A stretch of 64,000 nt of DNA, taken from Hofstenia miamia. Taxonomy: Eukaryota > Xenacoelomorpha > Acoela. Made by a program: the position numbers and the translations under genes. This document shows positions 44,777 through 56,061 of the stretch, one piece after another (positions within the stretch are counted from its first letter, which is position 1; the number at the start of each line of letters is the position of its first letter). Location of the stretch: assembly GCA_004352715.1 (NCBI GenBank), contig SCFE01000030.1:515498-579497 (forward strand), written 5' to 3'. The notes beneath the pieces were generated by a model that worked only from the letters and a program-made list of their open reading frames with translations, was not told the origin of the DNA and searched no databases.

Positions 44777-46744
44777 GTGAGTAATAATGAATTTAAACAC
44801 ACCAATTTCTCACAGTGCAGTTGGATCGAAATACAAGGTATTTTCCTTTACTTTTAATACAATAGCAAACTAGTGATAAGAATTTGTTAGATTTAAACAA
44901 TTTAAAAAAAATTACACCAATCAAGAAAAGCTTTGCTTGATGTAAAGTTTGCTTAGTTTCTTAGTTTTTGTAAATTATATTATTTTTCTCAAGACTAGTT
45001 GGATTCCAATTTCTGTTTTGGAAAACAAAAGTCGATGATAAATGGAAGAACGGTCCTATGCTTTTAAAAGGCTTTTTGTTTGCATCACTTTCGTTTATAT
45101 TATTGCTTCAACATAGAACAATGCATCAATGTTAACAATCATCATCTCAACCACGAAATGCATGCTGTGGATAGTTTTTGTCATACTTCAGTAAAGCTTA
45201 GGCTTTGTTTATCTTCTAGGGTACCTTAGGAACAATCAGAAATCATACAAAATGAGGTATTTCGGAACATATAAGTACATGAATAGAAGAACTATTGTTA
45301 ATCCGTTCATTAATGCAATGAACAGCAAATCTACATCTCTCACAATATCGAATGTCTGCAAAAAGTCTAAACTTAAATCCCCTCCCTCTACATAATCTAT
45401 CTTTACAATTGCAACAAAGTCAGAAATTTCATTTAGCATTTCAAGTACTGTTATATGATCAGGCTTGCGGTTGTGCGAGTTTATTCACAACACAACAGTA
45501 AAAGGCTGCGGAGCCACACAAAATACACAACACAGTAACAAAGTCATAAGTTACACCACGCTTATAATTTGGTTAAGCTTATTTATATTAATTATATATG
45601 AATATAGAGGAAATATAAATACCATTAAGATTGTAATTCAAAGAATCATTCCTTCTTATAGCTATCTTTTTAAAAAGCAGGTTATAATTTTATTGCCTTT
45701 TTTAATGTATTGGATTTTTAAGCAATGGAATTCGTATAGCCACCGCAACAGCTTTTCTTGTAAAATTCCATTTATGGAAATGGAAGAATATGAATACAAT
45801 TTCATAAAATTGGACTTTAGAGCACCTTATTATCTGAACAGTAGGCATGAGAAAAATTTGAATATTTTTACACAAATCGGATTCTTCATTGAAAAAAAAT
45901 TTTATTTGCATGTACGTCAGGCATGAGAATAATTTTTAGCACAAATTTTCTATAATTGGGTGGGTGGGCCTAACTCCATAGATTTCAATATTTCTTAACA
46001 GGCTTGGGCAAAATTGTTAAGAATGTGGATATATCCACACTAGTAGAAATAGGGTTGAACTCGTTTTAAAACTAGAATATCTAAAACTAAGGAGCAGTGC
46101 ATTATGTGGATTATTTGTGAATTTTTGAACATTTTCGTCATCAAACTTAGACTATGTCTAAAATCTTAAGTTAATGAAAATATTTGTATAACAATTTCAA
46201 TAAAATAATTTTAAATCTGCTATTTTTCAAACATACTCTATTCATATTAATAACCCAACATGTTGTGTTGTGTACACAACATACAACAACAGGCCTGGTT
46301 ATGATACTTCCCTACATGTTTATGCAAAACTATCTTAAAGATATTGATAACAAAATGTAAAATTTCAAGTTTTTCCAATTAAAAAGTTTCTTACCACACA
46401 GTAATATTGAAGAGTACACTTTATTTATAATTTTGTTTTGGAAATATTTGATAGGTTACAGATGGCAACTTAGTTTCACATGCATAAAATTATGATAAAA
46501 TGTGTATTCAGTCAAAAATGTAAGTCATGTTGTTAGCCATCAATATCTAATCAAACACCTAAATTTTTTAATTTTAATGTAATGAAAGACTTTTTCTCAT
46601 AAACGTACTTTGTGAATTTATTGTTATTAACTTATGTTTTACTATGCTACTATAGAAGTCATATTACACAAATTTTTGCTTAAAATAAAATAATTTTTTG
46701 TTTTCTTTCTTAACGTTGAGTTTGGCAATAGCACTTGCTTTTAG
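44777..46744. other. probable intron with a dispersed repeat copy
   Basis: An open frame at 45465-45926 is hydrophobic and low in complexity, and part of it is the repeat described at 45810-46095. I do not treat it as a gene. Confidence 0.4.
45810..46095 (+). repeat. dispersed repeat, copy 1
   Basis: Blocks such as TTATCTGAACA, AAATTTGAATATTTT, AAATCGGATT, TTCATTGAAAAA, TTATTTGCATGTA and, further on, TTTCAATATTTCTTAACAGG and GAAATAGGGTT recur in the same order at 52255-52640. The copies are diverged and no coding function is evident. Confidence 0.7.
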
Positions 46745-46918
46745 TTTAAAACGTATCATGAATTGGCAGAAGTAAAAGGATGCTTGCCTCAAGGAGACGA
46801 CTATGATTTACCAAAATTCACTGTAACTGAGATCAATTCTCAAATACACCTAATGAAAAAACGAGCCAATGAAAAAATTCAATCAACAAATGAAAATATT
46901 ACGGGAAATTCTGTAGAA
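46745..46918 (+). CDS. probable exon of gene 2, or a terminal exon
   Basis: Acceptor CTTGCTTTTAG, then an open frame FKTYHELAEVKGCLPQGDDY, DLPKFTVTEINSQIHLMKKR, ANEKIQSTN, ENITGNSVE. It either continues V-stop (TAA at 46922-46924, terminal exon; AATAAA near 47151) or ends at a weak donor GAA/GTATAA in phase 0, which would join the exon at 48664 in frame. The codon use and complexity look coding. I do not recognise the family. Confidence 0.45.
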
Positions 46919-46924
46919 GTATAA

Positions 46925-47717
46925 TCCAATTCAAACTTCAAAATATTGATTTAAACTTTAAAGATACAAAAGAAAACCTACAGCAAAAAAATAGTCACAT
47001 TTTTCGGGATGTTTTTTGAAACTTATTCGAAATTGAATTCCTCTATTATGCTTTGTGTCGTTTCAAATTTTGAGGCTAACTCGTTGTGTTTCTCTTGAAC
47101 TACTAATTTATTTTGTAATTAGTAGTAGCATTCGTATTTTATTTATTTCATAATAAATGGCACACATATGAACAAAATTTCATTTATAGAAACGAGTCCG
47201 GAGGATCCAGTCCCCCATTGCTGAAAAATCAGAATGGTGTCCGCATCCCTAAGCCTAGAATTCCATTGGTGTAGCAGTTATTGTTGATCTGTGGAATAAA
47301 ACCTGCCATTGAATGTGAGAAGAATGAAATCAAAGCAAAAAATATATATGAATATATAATGTTCTGTTCCTCACAATGTTATGCTCATTATTATATATGA
47401 AATTTAACTAAGAAAGGTTAGATGTTTTCCTAAGTATGTCCTTAGTGCAATTTATTCAAAAATAGAAGTAGGAGTAATATTTGGTATACGGAAACTGGAA
47501 TTAAATTCCAAACTATATGTAGACCAGAAGCAATTGATAACAAATATGTTGATGATCCGCTGTCTGCTTTCGGTAGTCAATAAAGAAAGCGAAGATGAAG
47601 ATTACAAAAGATATCTGTTACAATTACTCAATTATGATGTCTCATCCAATCATAAACTTTTTTAACTCAAAGAACTCAGTTAAATTGTGTTGTCATTATA
47701 AGACCACAAAGAATTAA
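46925..47717. other. no certain feature
   Basis: Intron or 3' flank, depending on how the exon at 46745 ends. AATAAA near 47151. Confidence 0.35.
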
Positions 47718-47940
47718 TTGCTGAAGAATATTATCAACTTGTTAGTTTATATGTTGAAATCACACAGGCCACAGTATCTTAATCTTCTAATACTCTATGA
47801 CACCTTGTGGTTTATGCTCATACCATCTGTTTCCAGTTTGCTTCTAACCCATGCTGCCAGAACAAGGGACAGTGTACCATTCATCCCACTTGTCATACCT
47901 GAAATTATACTCATTCATTATTATTGTCACTTTTATTACT
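47718..47940 (-). mobile_element. fragment of the R2/R4-like LINE
   Basis: The plus-strand stretch from TTGTTAGTTTATATGTTGAA through CACAGTATCTTAA, TATGACACCTTGTGG, CTTCTAACCCATGCTGCC, GTACCATTCATC to TTATACTCATTC runs parallel to 43020-43190. It covers the KWYEHKPQGVIEN region in decayed form. Confidence 0.7.
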
Positions 47941-48356
47941 AAATCAATTCTAATATTATCAATCAGTGTTTGAAGGAGTTAACCTAGGACAAATTTGAAC
48001 CAGGTTATCGTCCTGTTGAGAAGCGTAATGTGGCGAAATATATATACATTTCAATTTTCAAATTTGAATGCCATTAGTTCTAATTGCATAAGTCAAATAG
48101 AGTTGCAAATAGCAAATAAATTAGGATTTAGTCTGGTTAAATATTTGGCAATGGAGTAGTTGTAAATGTCAACTTAATGACTCGTTAAATAATTCGTAAA
48201 CTTTGATTTATCCCTATTTATAATAGTTATTTAAAATTGAATGCACGTTTTTTACTCAAACGATTTGACATCGCGTTCCACTCTGTTAGCAAATTTTATA
48301 ATATTGAACAATTTGATGACAGTAGCCTTAAATAATATTCGGATTTGGAAATCAAG

Positions 48357-48391
<35 letters not shown>

Positions 48392-48663
48392 CAGAGAGAG
48401 AGAGAAAGAGAGAGAGACTAGTGATATCCATAAGTTTGGTTGCGTAGGTCTTCTTTGTTGACATTTTGAATAATAACCTTCAGTTTTTCATAGACAAATG
48501 CAACATTTCGGTTGTGTTGTCAATATAAACTTTGCTACCTTAAATGTAATTTCGAGAAAGTGGAACTTGAAATACCATCTTATACATCAAGATAATCTTG
48601 AAGATTTTTTTCATTTTAACTAACATCGAAAAAAATAGAGCTGTTAAAATTGGATTGTACTAG
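47941..48663. other. intron-like sequence with (TA)n(AG)n at 48359-48417
   Basis: An uninterrupted TA run of about 32 bp is followed directly by an AG-rich run. Otherwise no feature. Confidence 0.6.
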
Positions 48664-49029
48664 AAAAATAATAAAGTGTGTAAGGATGGCACTCAAGGAT
48701 ACAATTCTGGAGCATCACGTTTGCAATCAAGAACCTTAGTAAGCAAAATGTCTTCAGCATCAAGTGCCTCCAATGCATGGCCACACGATTATCGTTTGGA
48801 TACGCAATTAAAGAACCATCGTTTTAATGACAAAAAATCAAGAAAACCTAACCTTCAAACAAGTTATCAAAGGGAGCACAAGACTTTCACTTTTGATAAA
48901 TCACCAATAAATATCATATGCTCTGATAATTTACCACAGATGAAACCTGAAATAACTCCAATGGCTAGTACTCCTCGAAGGCTTGCCAACCAGATGCTTG
49001 CAGCGTTTCCATTATCACCAATAGAAATG
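48664..49029 (+). CDS. gene 2 exon, Ser/Lys-rich region
   Basis: An open frame of 122 codons starts after an AG at 48662-48663 (TTGTACTAG) and stops at a good donor (GAAATG/GTAGGT), phase 0. Segments include SKMSSASSASNAWPHDYRLD, YQREHKTFTFDKSP and TPRRLANQMLAAFPLSPIEM. Composition suggests a disordered region with short conserved-looking motifs. The exact 5' boundary is uncertain because several AG dinucleotides lie close together. It joins the exon at 52702 in frame. Confidence 0.6.
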
Positions 49030-50579
49030 GTAGGTATTAACAAAAGGACTGTTTTATTCTATCGATTGGTTCACTTTTTGCATTTCTGTCTACAATATAG
49101 ATCTTTCACTAATAAAATTTTATTGAAAGTTTTCATTTAAAGTGTTATCTATTACACAATCACAGGTTCAGTAGGCCCTAATTCAAAGTTCTCTAGAATC
49201 TCTTAATCTTAGCAAAATTTAGCAATTGACATTTGTTCCGAGACTTTTGCTAGCATTTAATTATCTTAGAAAGTTTTAATTATTTATTTTTGACATCTGA
49301 TAACTGTAAGCTAAGGAAAAAATCTATTATGGCTTCTTCAAGAATTTTTTTAATTAGCTTACAGCTTCCAAACTAATAAAGGGCTTGGATGATCGGCCTA
49401 AGAAAAGAAATAATTGAGGTTATTTGTTGTTCGCATGGATTTCAGCTCTCCTGATTAGGAATATTGGGGAGGTTTTTATAAATCGATTTATTCATTGAAA
49501 AGTAGTTAATAACTTTGAATTATTTCTAGAACAAGAATAATTTCTTACACAAATATTCACCATTACGTGAGAAAACATTCACCAATAGATGTGACATCTT
49601 TGCTTGAACGCAATTCTTATTTAATAAATCTATGAACTTTTGTTGAATTTAATTTCAAAAATATGTAAATCTGTTTATTTTTCAGAAAAATTCAACTCAA
49701 TATCTTACATTAGTGTATCATAGATACCATCTTGTGCTTCAGAAGCGTTCATTTCAAATCAAATACGAAGCATACTAATATATATTAAGTTCATTTTCAA
49801 AGGTCAAAAAATGTTTAAAAAATTATAAGAAATTTCACAGCAAACAAAACTTCTGAATTTTTTGTTAAAATGAATTCAGCCCCCACCCCTTGGACACAGA
49901 CCCCAATCAAAAAATATTTTTTTAACTTCTTGCTCCCAGATAGTTTTTAGGAAAAGTCAGAAAAATAGGTAAAACAATTAATTTCTAGCAAAGTTATGAA
50001 CAAAAAACAATATGGGGTCGAACCGTCCTCCTCATTGCGTTTAGGGTTAAGTAGTTTTAACTAAGAAATGTTTAAAGTTTTTTCATATTTTAATTCTCTT
50101 AGCTTTCCAAATAATTCATTTATAAACATACTTCAATAATTTGATTGGTGTAGCTTTTAATATGCAATACATTTTTATACTTCTTGATGACTGATGGTAA
50201 ACTTCTTGATAATTTCTCTAGTTTTTTTTAATAATAGTAATCATCAGTTTTTAGATGCGCAAATATTTTCCTAACAAAAATTGTATAATCTTGTATAATC
50301 AACGCCTAACTATCAAAATGTTTTTGATAATATCTAAAAGCTTCATGAAATACATAAATAGTTAATTTCTTTGCGAAATCTATAGAACAATTTATTGCTC
50401 TGCTTAATTCAATAAAACAGAATTCACTTCAATTCCTCATAAACCTATTAATTTCTACTGTCATTCTTTTGCAATTGATTATGTTAAATTGAGTGTCTGC
50501 TTTACTTTTATCAATGAATCATTAAAATACGTCAAACACTCTCACTTAATTCTGTGATAGAACCTACATTACTATAACA
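49030..50579. other. intron of gene 2, no feature seen
   Basis: AT-rich. No exon or element recognised. Confidence 0.4.
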
Positions 50580-50716
50580 CTAACAGGATGCGAACTGCAC
50601 TGTTGTAATTGAGCAAAGTGAGGAAACGTGTTTACTATTTGATAGAATTGTACTGTGATTTATTGCAAGTTCGGTCTGCTTTGGTCAACTAGAAGGTGCA
50701 GTTCGCATCCTGTTAG
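50580..50716. mobile_element. 137-bp MITE with perfect 21-bp inverted ends
   Basis: CTAACAGGATGCGAACTGCA followed by C at 50580-50600 is the exact reverse complement of 50696-50716, with weaker pairing continuing inward (CAAAG boxes). No coding capacity. The flanks do not show a clear duplication, so the superfamily is open. Confidence 0.8.
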
Positions 50717-50866
50717 CAGAGGTGCCGATTATGGCATGGTACCACAACATTATTTACCATATTTTCAATACCATAATGGTATGGTAGAAAAATATTTATG
50801 GCCAGTATAAATGGCAAACTAAAAAAAGGTCATAGTGTAAATCCATAAATTTATTGCTACAAATAC

Positions 50867-50909
<43 letters not shown>

Positions 50910-51770
50910 CATACATACACACACATTGTAAGATTTTATGTCATAAATCTTACATTTATAATAATTGAGTGGTAAATAATTATCTTAAAATTGTCTTGAA
51001 CAAAAGAAATTTTTGATAAGAACAACTTTTAAATGTTGCAAATGTTTATTAAGCAGCTTCATTAGATTTTAAACAAATACTAAAGGTGAGTTATACCCCA
51101 CTTGTCATTATAGTAGATTGCAAGAAATATTAACGATCAATTCGTTTCTTATTTGCACCAAACAAAATATGTTGAATTGGAAAACAAACAAAATTTGTTT
51201 ACAAATGCTTCAAAATCCCACTGCGACCTAGTGAATTGTTTGTGCCTTGTGATATCAGTACAATTTCACATTACACAAACATGATTGTCTTTTAATTGTA
51301 GCTTGGAATTTGGTACTTATTTTGCTAAATATTTGAAATCACTTTATTAAATTGCTATTACTTACATACATTTCACCATCATTCACGATATTTTACATAA
51401 CAGTCATTATGGTCATAATGTATAGACGAAATTTAAAAGATGCCGATTGTTAATGGCTAAAAAATCCGCCTTGCCATATATGGGCATACTATAAAAGGCA
51501 GCCTGATGATAGTGCTATAGAAATCCATGGATTATATTGAAAATAGTCATTGGGATGATAAAGCTATTGCCGAATCTACTAGAAATTGAATAATTTTAGC
51601 CTATTCAAGAAATTGGCCAACTAGCCAACACTATATTGAGAAATTCATTCAAGATATAACAAGAACTGTTATTTATTCAAAATGATATTTCATATACTGA
51701 GATATAGTAATTAAAAAAATTGTGAAATGGCCACAAATTTATTGTTAACGTACTCTTTCATTGCTACTTA
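50717..51770. other. intron of gene 2 with (TA)n at 50868-50906
   Basis: A TA array passes into CATACATACACACACA. CAGAGGTGCCGATTATGG at 50717 resembles a hAT-type end, but no partner terminus was found. Confidence 0.5.
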
Positions 51771-51995
51771 GGCCACGGTTAGACTAGGTGATTGGCTAAA
51801 AGTGATCTATCACATTTGAAAGAATTACACGTCTAACCACACGAGATAATTAGCGATGCGACGATCACGAAGAAATCAAACGCGCACGATTTCTTCGGGA
51901 TCGTCACATCACTAATTATTTCGGGTGGTTAGACGTGCAATTCAATCAAAATGTGACAGGTCACTTTTGAACCAATTACTAGTCTAACCCTAGCC
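51771..51995. mobile_element. near-palindromic PIF/Harbinger-like MITE
   Basis: The left arm GGCCACGGTTAGACTAGGTG and onwards pairs with the reverse complement of the right arm (GGCTAGGGTTAGACTAGTAA) along almost the whole 225 bp, with a centre near 51880. TTA flanks both ends (51768-51770 and 51996-51998), the target triplet of PIF/Harbinger elements. It could fold into a long hairpin. Shorter relatives lie at 1760-1844 and 17385-17513. Confidence 0.85.
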
Positions 51996-52254
51996 TTACA
52001 ACACTTTTCCACAAGTTTGATAAATAACCCTGTTTCCACAAAGAATTTTTTAAAATATATGTTGACTTCAACAAAAAAATTTAAACGCTTATGACTCACG
52101 AACTAATGAAGATATTTAAAACCTCATCTTTCTCTTTCGTCTTAGTTTCGTGACCTGGCTCTATCTTTGCCCTACAGGTGACAACTCCTGATATTGCGCA
52201 CGTCACGCCTGGACGGGACTCACACAGATTGTATAAAAATAAATATTTCAGGGT

Positions 52255-52640
52255 ACTAGTTGACCTTAGACCGCATCATTATCTGAACACTAAATATGAA
52301 AGTAATTTGAATATTTTGTTCAAAAATCGGATTTCTCATTGAAAAATATTCTTATTTGCATGTAAATCAGGCATAAGCACATGTTTTAGCAAATATCTTC
52401 ATCGTTGCATGTGCTATTTGTTTATGCCCAACATGTCGGTCCTCATTGGCTTTTTATTAATTTTTTTTATTTAGTGTCAATTTTACAATAAAGCCTATTA
52501 AAAAAAAAGATGTGTCCAATTTAAAACTTTTCAATATTTCGTAACAGGCTCGGATAAAATTGTACAAAATGCGGAAAAATCGGATTGTTACATATAAGTA
52601 GCACTACTGGAAATAGGGTTAACTAAATAAACCAGAACCA
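52255..52640 (+). repeat. dispersed repeat, copy 2
   Basis: Same ordered blocks as 45810-46095, with an extra A/T-rich insertion near 52440-52520. Ends with CTGGAAATAGGGTTAACT. Confidence 0.7.
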
Positions 52641-52701
52641 AATTATCGCATTATATTTAAAGATCAAAACCATTTCAAAACAGTAGTGACATATTTTTTA
52701 G

Positions 52702-52792
52702 AATTCGTCATTTGAATCACAAGAACTACTGAAAGAAATGACTGCAACAACACCGAAGACAAAATCAATGCAAATGTTGGAAGAATTCATAG
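52702..52792 (+). CDS. gene 2 exon (30 codons)
   Basis: Acceptor ATATTTTTTAG, donor TTCATAG/GTATTC, 91 nt, phase 0 in and 1 out. Product NSSFESQELLKEMTATTPKT then KSMQMLEEFI: a polar, helix-prone linker. Both flanking exons fit its phases. Confidence 0.6.
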
Positions 52793-52889
52793 GTATTCAA
52801 ATGAATTAGTTAGATTTTTAAATACCCATAGTTGAATTATATTTTACAGCAGAAAAATGTAATTATCGAAAACACCTAAACGTATTTAG

Positions 52890-53793
52890 GTCCTGACGAT
52901 GTAGTACCTGCAGCAGTTTGTCAACCACCTACGAAGCAAGAGTCGGTAGAAGAAGAAAGTCCTTTTGCAAAAGCCATTGAAGAGTTCGAGAAGAACCAAT
53001 CACAAAAATTTTATAAAAGATGTGTATAAGAGACTCCTTGTATTGATGATGCACCAGAAGATTATGAAAAATCTAGAAATAAGTTTGGTCCAGCTCTTAA
53101 ACTAAAAAATCCACCTATTGTACAAGAGGAGGACAACAACAACAGCGATAGTCCCAAAACACCTAAGGACTTCGAAAATTGTAGAACAAGGTTTGGAGAA
53201 CCAATTCAAGCTGCTATTCCTCCAAATACTCCTAACTCAAACACTGTTGATCAAGTACCTCCTTCACCAAAAGATTATAAGGATACTAGAGATAGATTCG
53301 GACCGGCATTATCAGTGAAATTACCCGCACAAGAAGAAAAAGATGAAATGCAACCTGATTTTCATTCACCAGAAAACTTCGATGATGCTAGATTAAGATT
53401 TGGGAAACCAGCCCCAGTTTCCATCCCACCAGTAAGTGATTCATCACTCGTCGATGAACAAGATTCTTCACCAAAAACTCCCAAGGATTTTGGAGAAGCG
53501 AGAGAAAAATTCGGAAAACCCATTCATGCAGTTATACCCCAATCAGTTGAAAAGGTTGAAGAGAACCAGAAGCCGAAACATCCAAAAGATTTTGAATCCA
53601 CTAAAAAAGTATTTGCAGGAGATACAGATGTAAATGAGCTGAGACCTAAATCTCCAATTACAGCTATTCCAAACTACCAAGCAAAACTGGTAGGATATTC
53701 ATCGCAAGAGGATTTATTAAATGATGCATTATCGACTCAAGCAAACATTTCTCCTTCCAAGAAAAGTGACAGTGAAGCAAAACTCGAAAAGCT
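52890..53793 (+). CDS. gene 2 large exon: six tandem ~35-residue repeats
   Basis: Acceptor CGTATTTAG, donor AAGCT/GTAAGTG (a consensus donor; the TAA it overlaps is therefore unlikely to be the stop). The frame holds six repeats starting at 53054, 53162, 53267, 53369, 53480 and 53582, spaced 34-37 residues. Cores: PEDYEKSRNKFGPAL, PKDFENCRTRFGEPI, PKDYKDTRDRFGPAL, PENFDDARLRFGKPA, PKDFGEAREKFGKPI and a worn PKDFESTKKVFAG. Each is followed by a Pro-rich, acidic spacer often with IPP. A single in-frame TAA at 53027-53029 precedes repeat 1; the frame is otherwise open for 301 codons. I do not recognise the family; it could be a scaffold or cytoskeletal protein, but that is a guess. Confidence 0.7.
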
Positions 53794-54894
53794 GTAAGTG
53801 AGGAAAATAGTTTAATCTGCCATTGAGAATGACTTACTAATTTCTATTTCTCTATACTAACAGGCAATGTTTGAATAAATTCTGCTATTTTTCTTCATAC
53901 ATGTACAACAGTATATGTACACATAGATATTTCATATCTGTCTATTGTAATAATGCCAAGCAATTCGAAATGAAATGCAGATGCTTTGATTCACATATAA
54001 TATCGTTTTTATGTCAATTGTTTAGGAAGATGTACTTCTAATTGACATATTAGTGAAGAAACAATGCCTAGGAAAATCTCAACCCGAATGTTCATTAAAT
54101 GCATGAAAATTTAAGATCACAATTTGAAAAATTTCATTTTGAATAACTTAACAATTTATTCTGTTATAAATGAATAACGATCTACTATTATTATTGATAA
54201 AACATTTTCAATTGGTATTTTTCGAACGCTTTATTCAAATTTATTGTTTTTCAATATTATACGAAAGTGAGTTGGACAAATTTTGAATTGTTTGGTTTAC
54301 TTGAATGGATTACCAGTAATCGCTAAAGTACCATTTTGGTGTTAATTTTATCAGCTTTTGCAAATAACACGGTTGATAATTCTTTCATTTGTTTTTATCA
54401 CCTTATTATATGAAGTGACGACTATCGAAATTTATGCGAATTTATTGATGACCATAACATGACGTTATTTTAATTGACGTATTGTCTTCATGAATTACAT
54501 GTTAGTAATATTCGCAATTATAGCACATAATTCAATAGAGAGTGTATATATTACACCAAAAATTAGAGGAGAATTCAAACTGGTGATTTCTAGTCCGAGA
54601 TTTATCAGTAGCTATACTTCACAGTGAATTGTATACGATACGCCCTGAGTTATGAAAAATTCTGATACAATAGTCTAAACTGGCCTAATGATTAACAGAA
54701 ATTTTGAATAACATTCTGAAATCCTTTGTCCCACTTTCTTCATTTGGATTCTAAAACTAATGTTCGTTCAAGTGACACTGAAATATATTTTCCGGATCTC
54801 AGACCTATTAGACTAAGTGGTCTCCCAGAACCCTGATGAAAATACTGTTCGTGTCATGCAAGTTCTGGTGTACAGAAACAATTGATTTTTGAAT
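53794..54894. other. intron of gene 2, no feature seen
   Basis: AT-rich. No exon or element recognised. Confidence 0.4.
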
Positions 54895-55133
54895 CAGACT
54901 TGTGAAGGAGCCAAAAAATTTATTCGGCTGAGCTCTCTAAAGAGAACTCTTCAATGAAGCTCGTTTTACTTCATTAAGAGCCTTGCGCTCTCGCAGAATT
55001 TTTTACATAGTTCTTCGTGTCATTTAATAAACATTTAAAAATGAGACTATAAGAAATATAAAACGTGTATATTGAATGAAACTTTAAGAAAAGCAAAGCA
55101 ATAAAGCTCAAGTTCGACTCGTTGACAAGTCTG
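54895..55133. mobile_element. hAT-type MITE (CAGACTTG family), copy 3
   Basis: The ends CAGACTTGTGAAGGAGCC and GACTCGTTGACAAGTCTG, with inner GAAGCTCGTTTTACTTC and TTTAATAAACATTT, match copies 1 and 2. The flanks TTTTGAAT and TTTTTGAT are a blurred 8-bp duplication. It lies in an intron of gene 2. Confidence 0.85.
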
Positions 55134-56061
55134 TTTTTGATGCAATTTGCGAATGACTTCTGTGCTCGGAACAAATTGAGTTTTCTGTACAATTAATGTT
55201 TTATATGAAATGAAATAAATGCACGAAAATATATGATTTTCAACAATATTTATGATAGAAGAACATACAATAAACAATGTTTTACTCGACGATGCACTGG
55301 TCTAATCTTTCAATATTGAGTGAATGAAAATTTATTTTTTTTAAAGACATCACTCTTTGTTTAGATTAATGTATCGTTCAGCATTGCTTATCACTATGAA
55401 TAGATATCGCTACAATTTAGCGCCGGAATGCATTTTTAGATAGCAAGAAATCTTTAACAAAATCAATGCTATTTCAACAGGGATGGTTAAAAAACATTGG
55501 GTGTTTTAGATAAATTTTAACAGTGCACTAAGCACATCTTTGTCAAGTTTTTTCAAATGTTTTATTTTACTTAGAACAGAAATAACAAAAAATAAAATAT
55601 AATGCGATAACCCAGTAAACAAAGAACTGTCTTAACGACATCATTGAACGACATAATTACGTGACTAAACGGCATTACAAAATAACGTCTTTTCACAATT
55701 GAACGACAAATTATCAATATAAATGCAGTTTTTAAGGAATTTATCTTCAAATTGTCATAATACTAAAATTATTCCTATTTTTAAATATTTAATGCTAGAT
55801 GACATTATACACCGCCACTAATCCGTACTATAAGCGCTACTCAAACAATTCAAAAGCCCATTAAACGCCAATACACCACAAAAACGATGTCGTTATGAAT
55901 GATCTGTGTTTGGTGGGGATGGGGTAGCTTGTTAGGAAAGAGTTCAATGCAGTAGAGTAGATAGTTTGGTCGGATGCTCTAATTAAGCATACTTTTCCTT
56001 CTTTGGAACAGGCATTTTCACAATTGCATGTATTCAGGAAAAATAATTAACTATTTTATAA
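55134..56061. other. intron of gene 2, no feature seen
   Basis: No exon or element signature recognised. Confidence 0.4.

Noticed and set aside
45465-45926. 153-codon plus-strand open frame
   Set aside because: Hydrophobic, AT-driven composition, and its last third is a dispersed repeat also found at 52.3 kb. No splice or family evidence.
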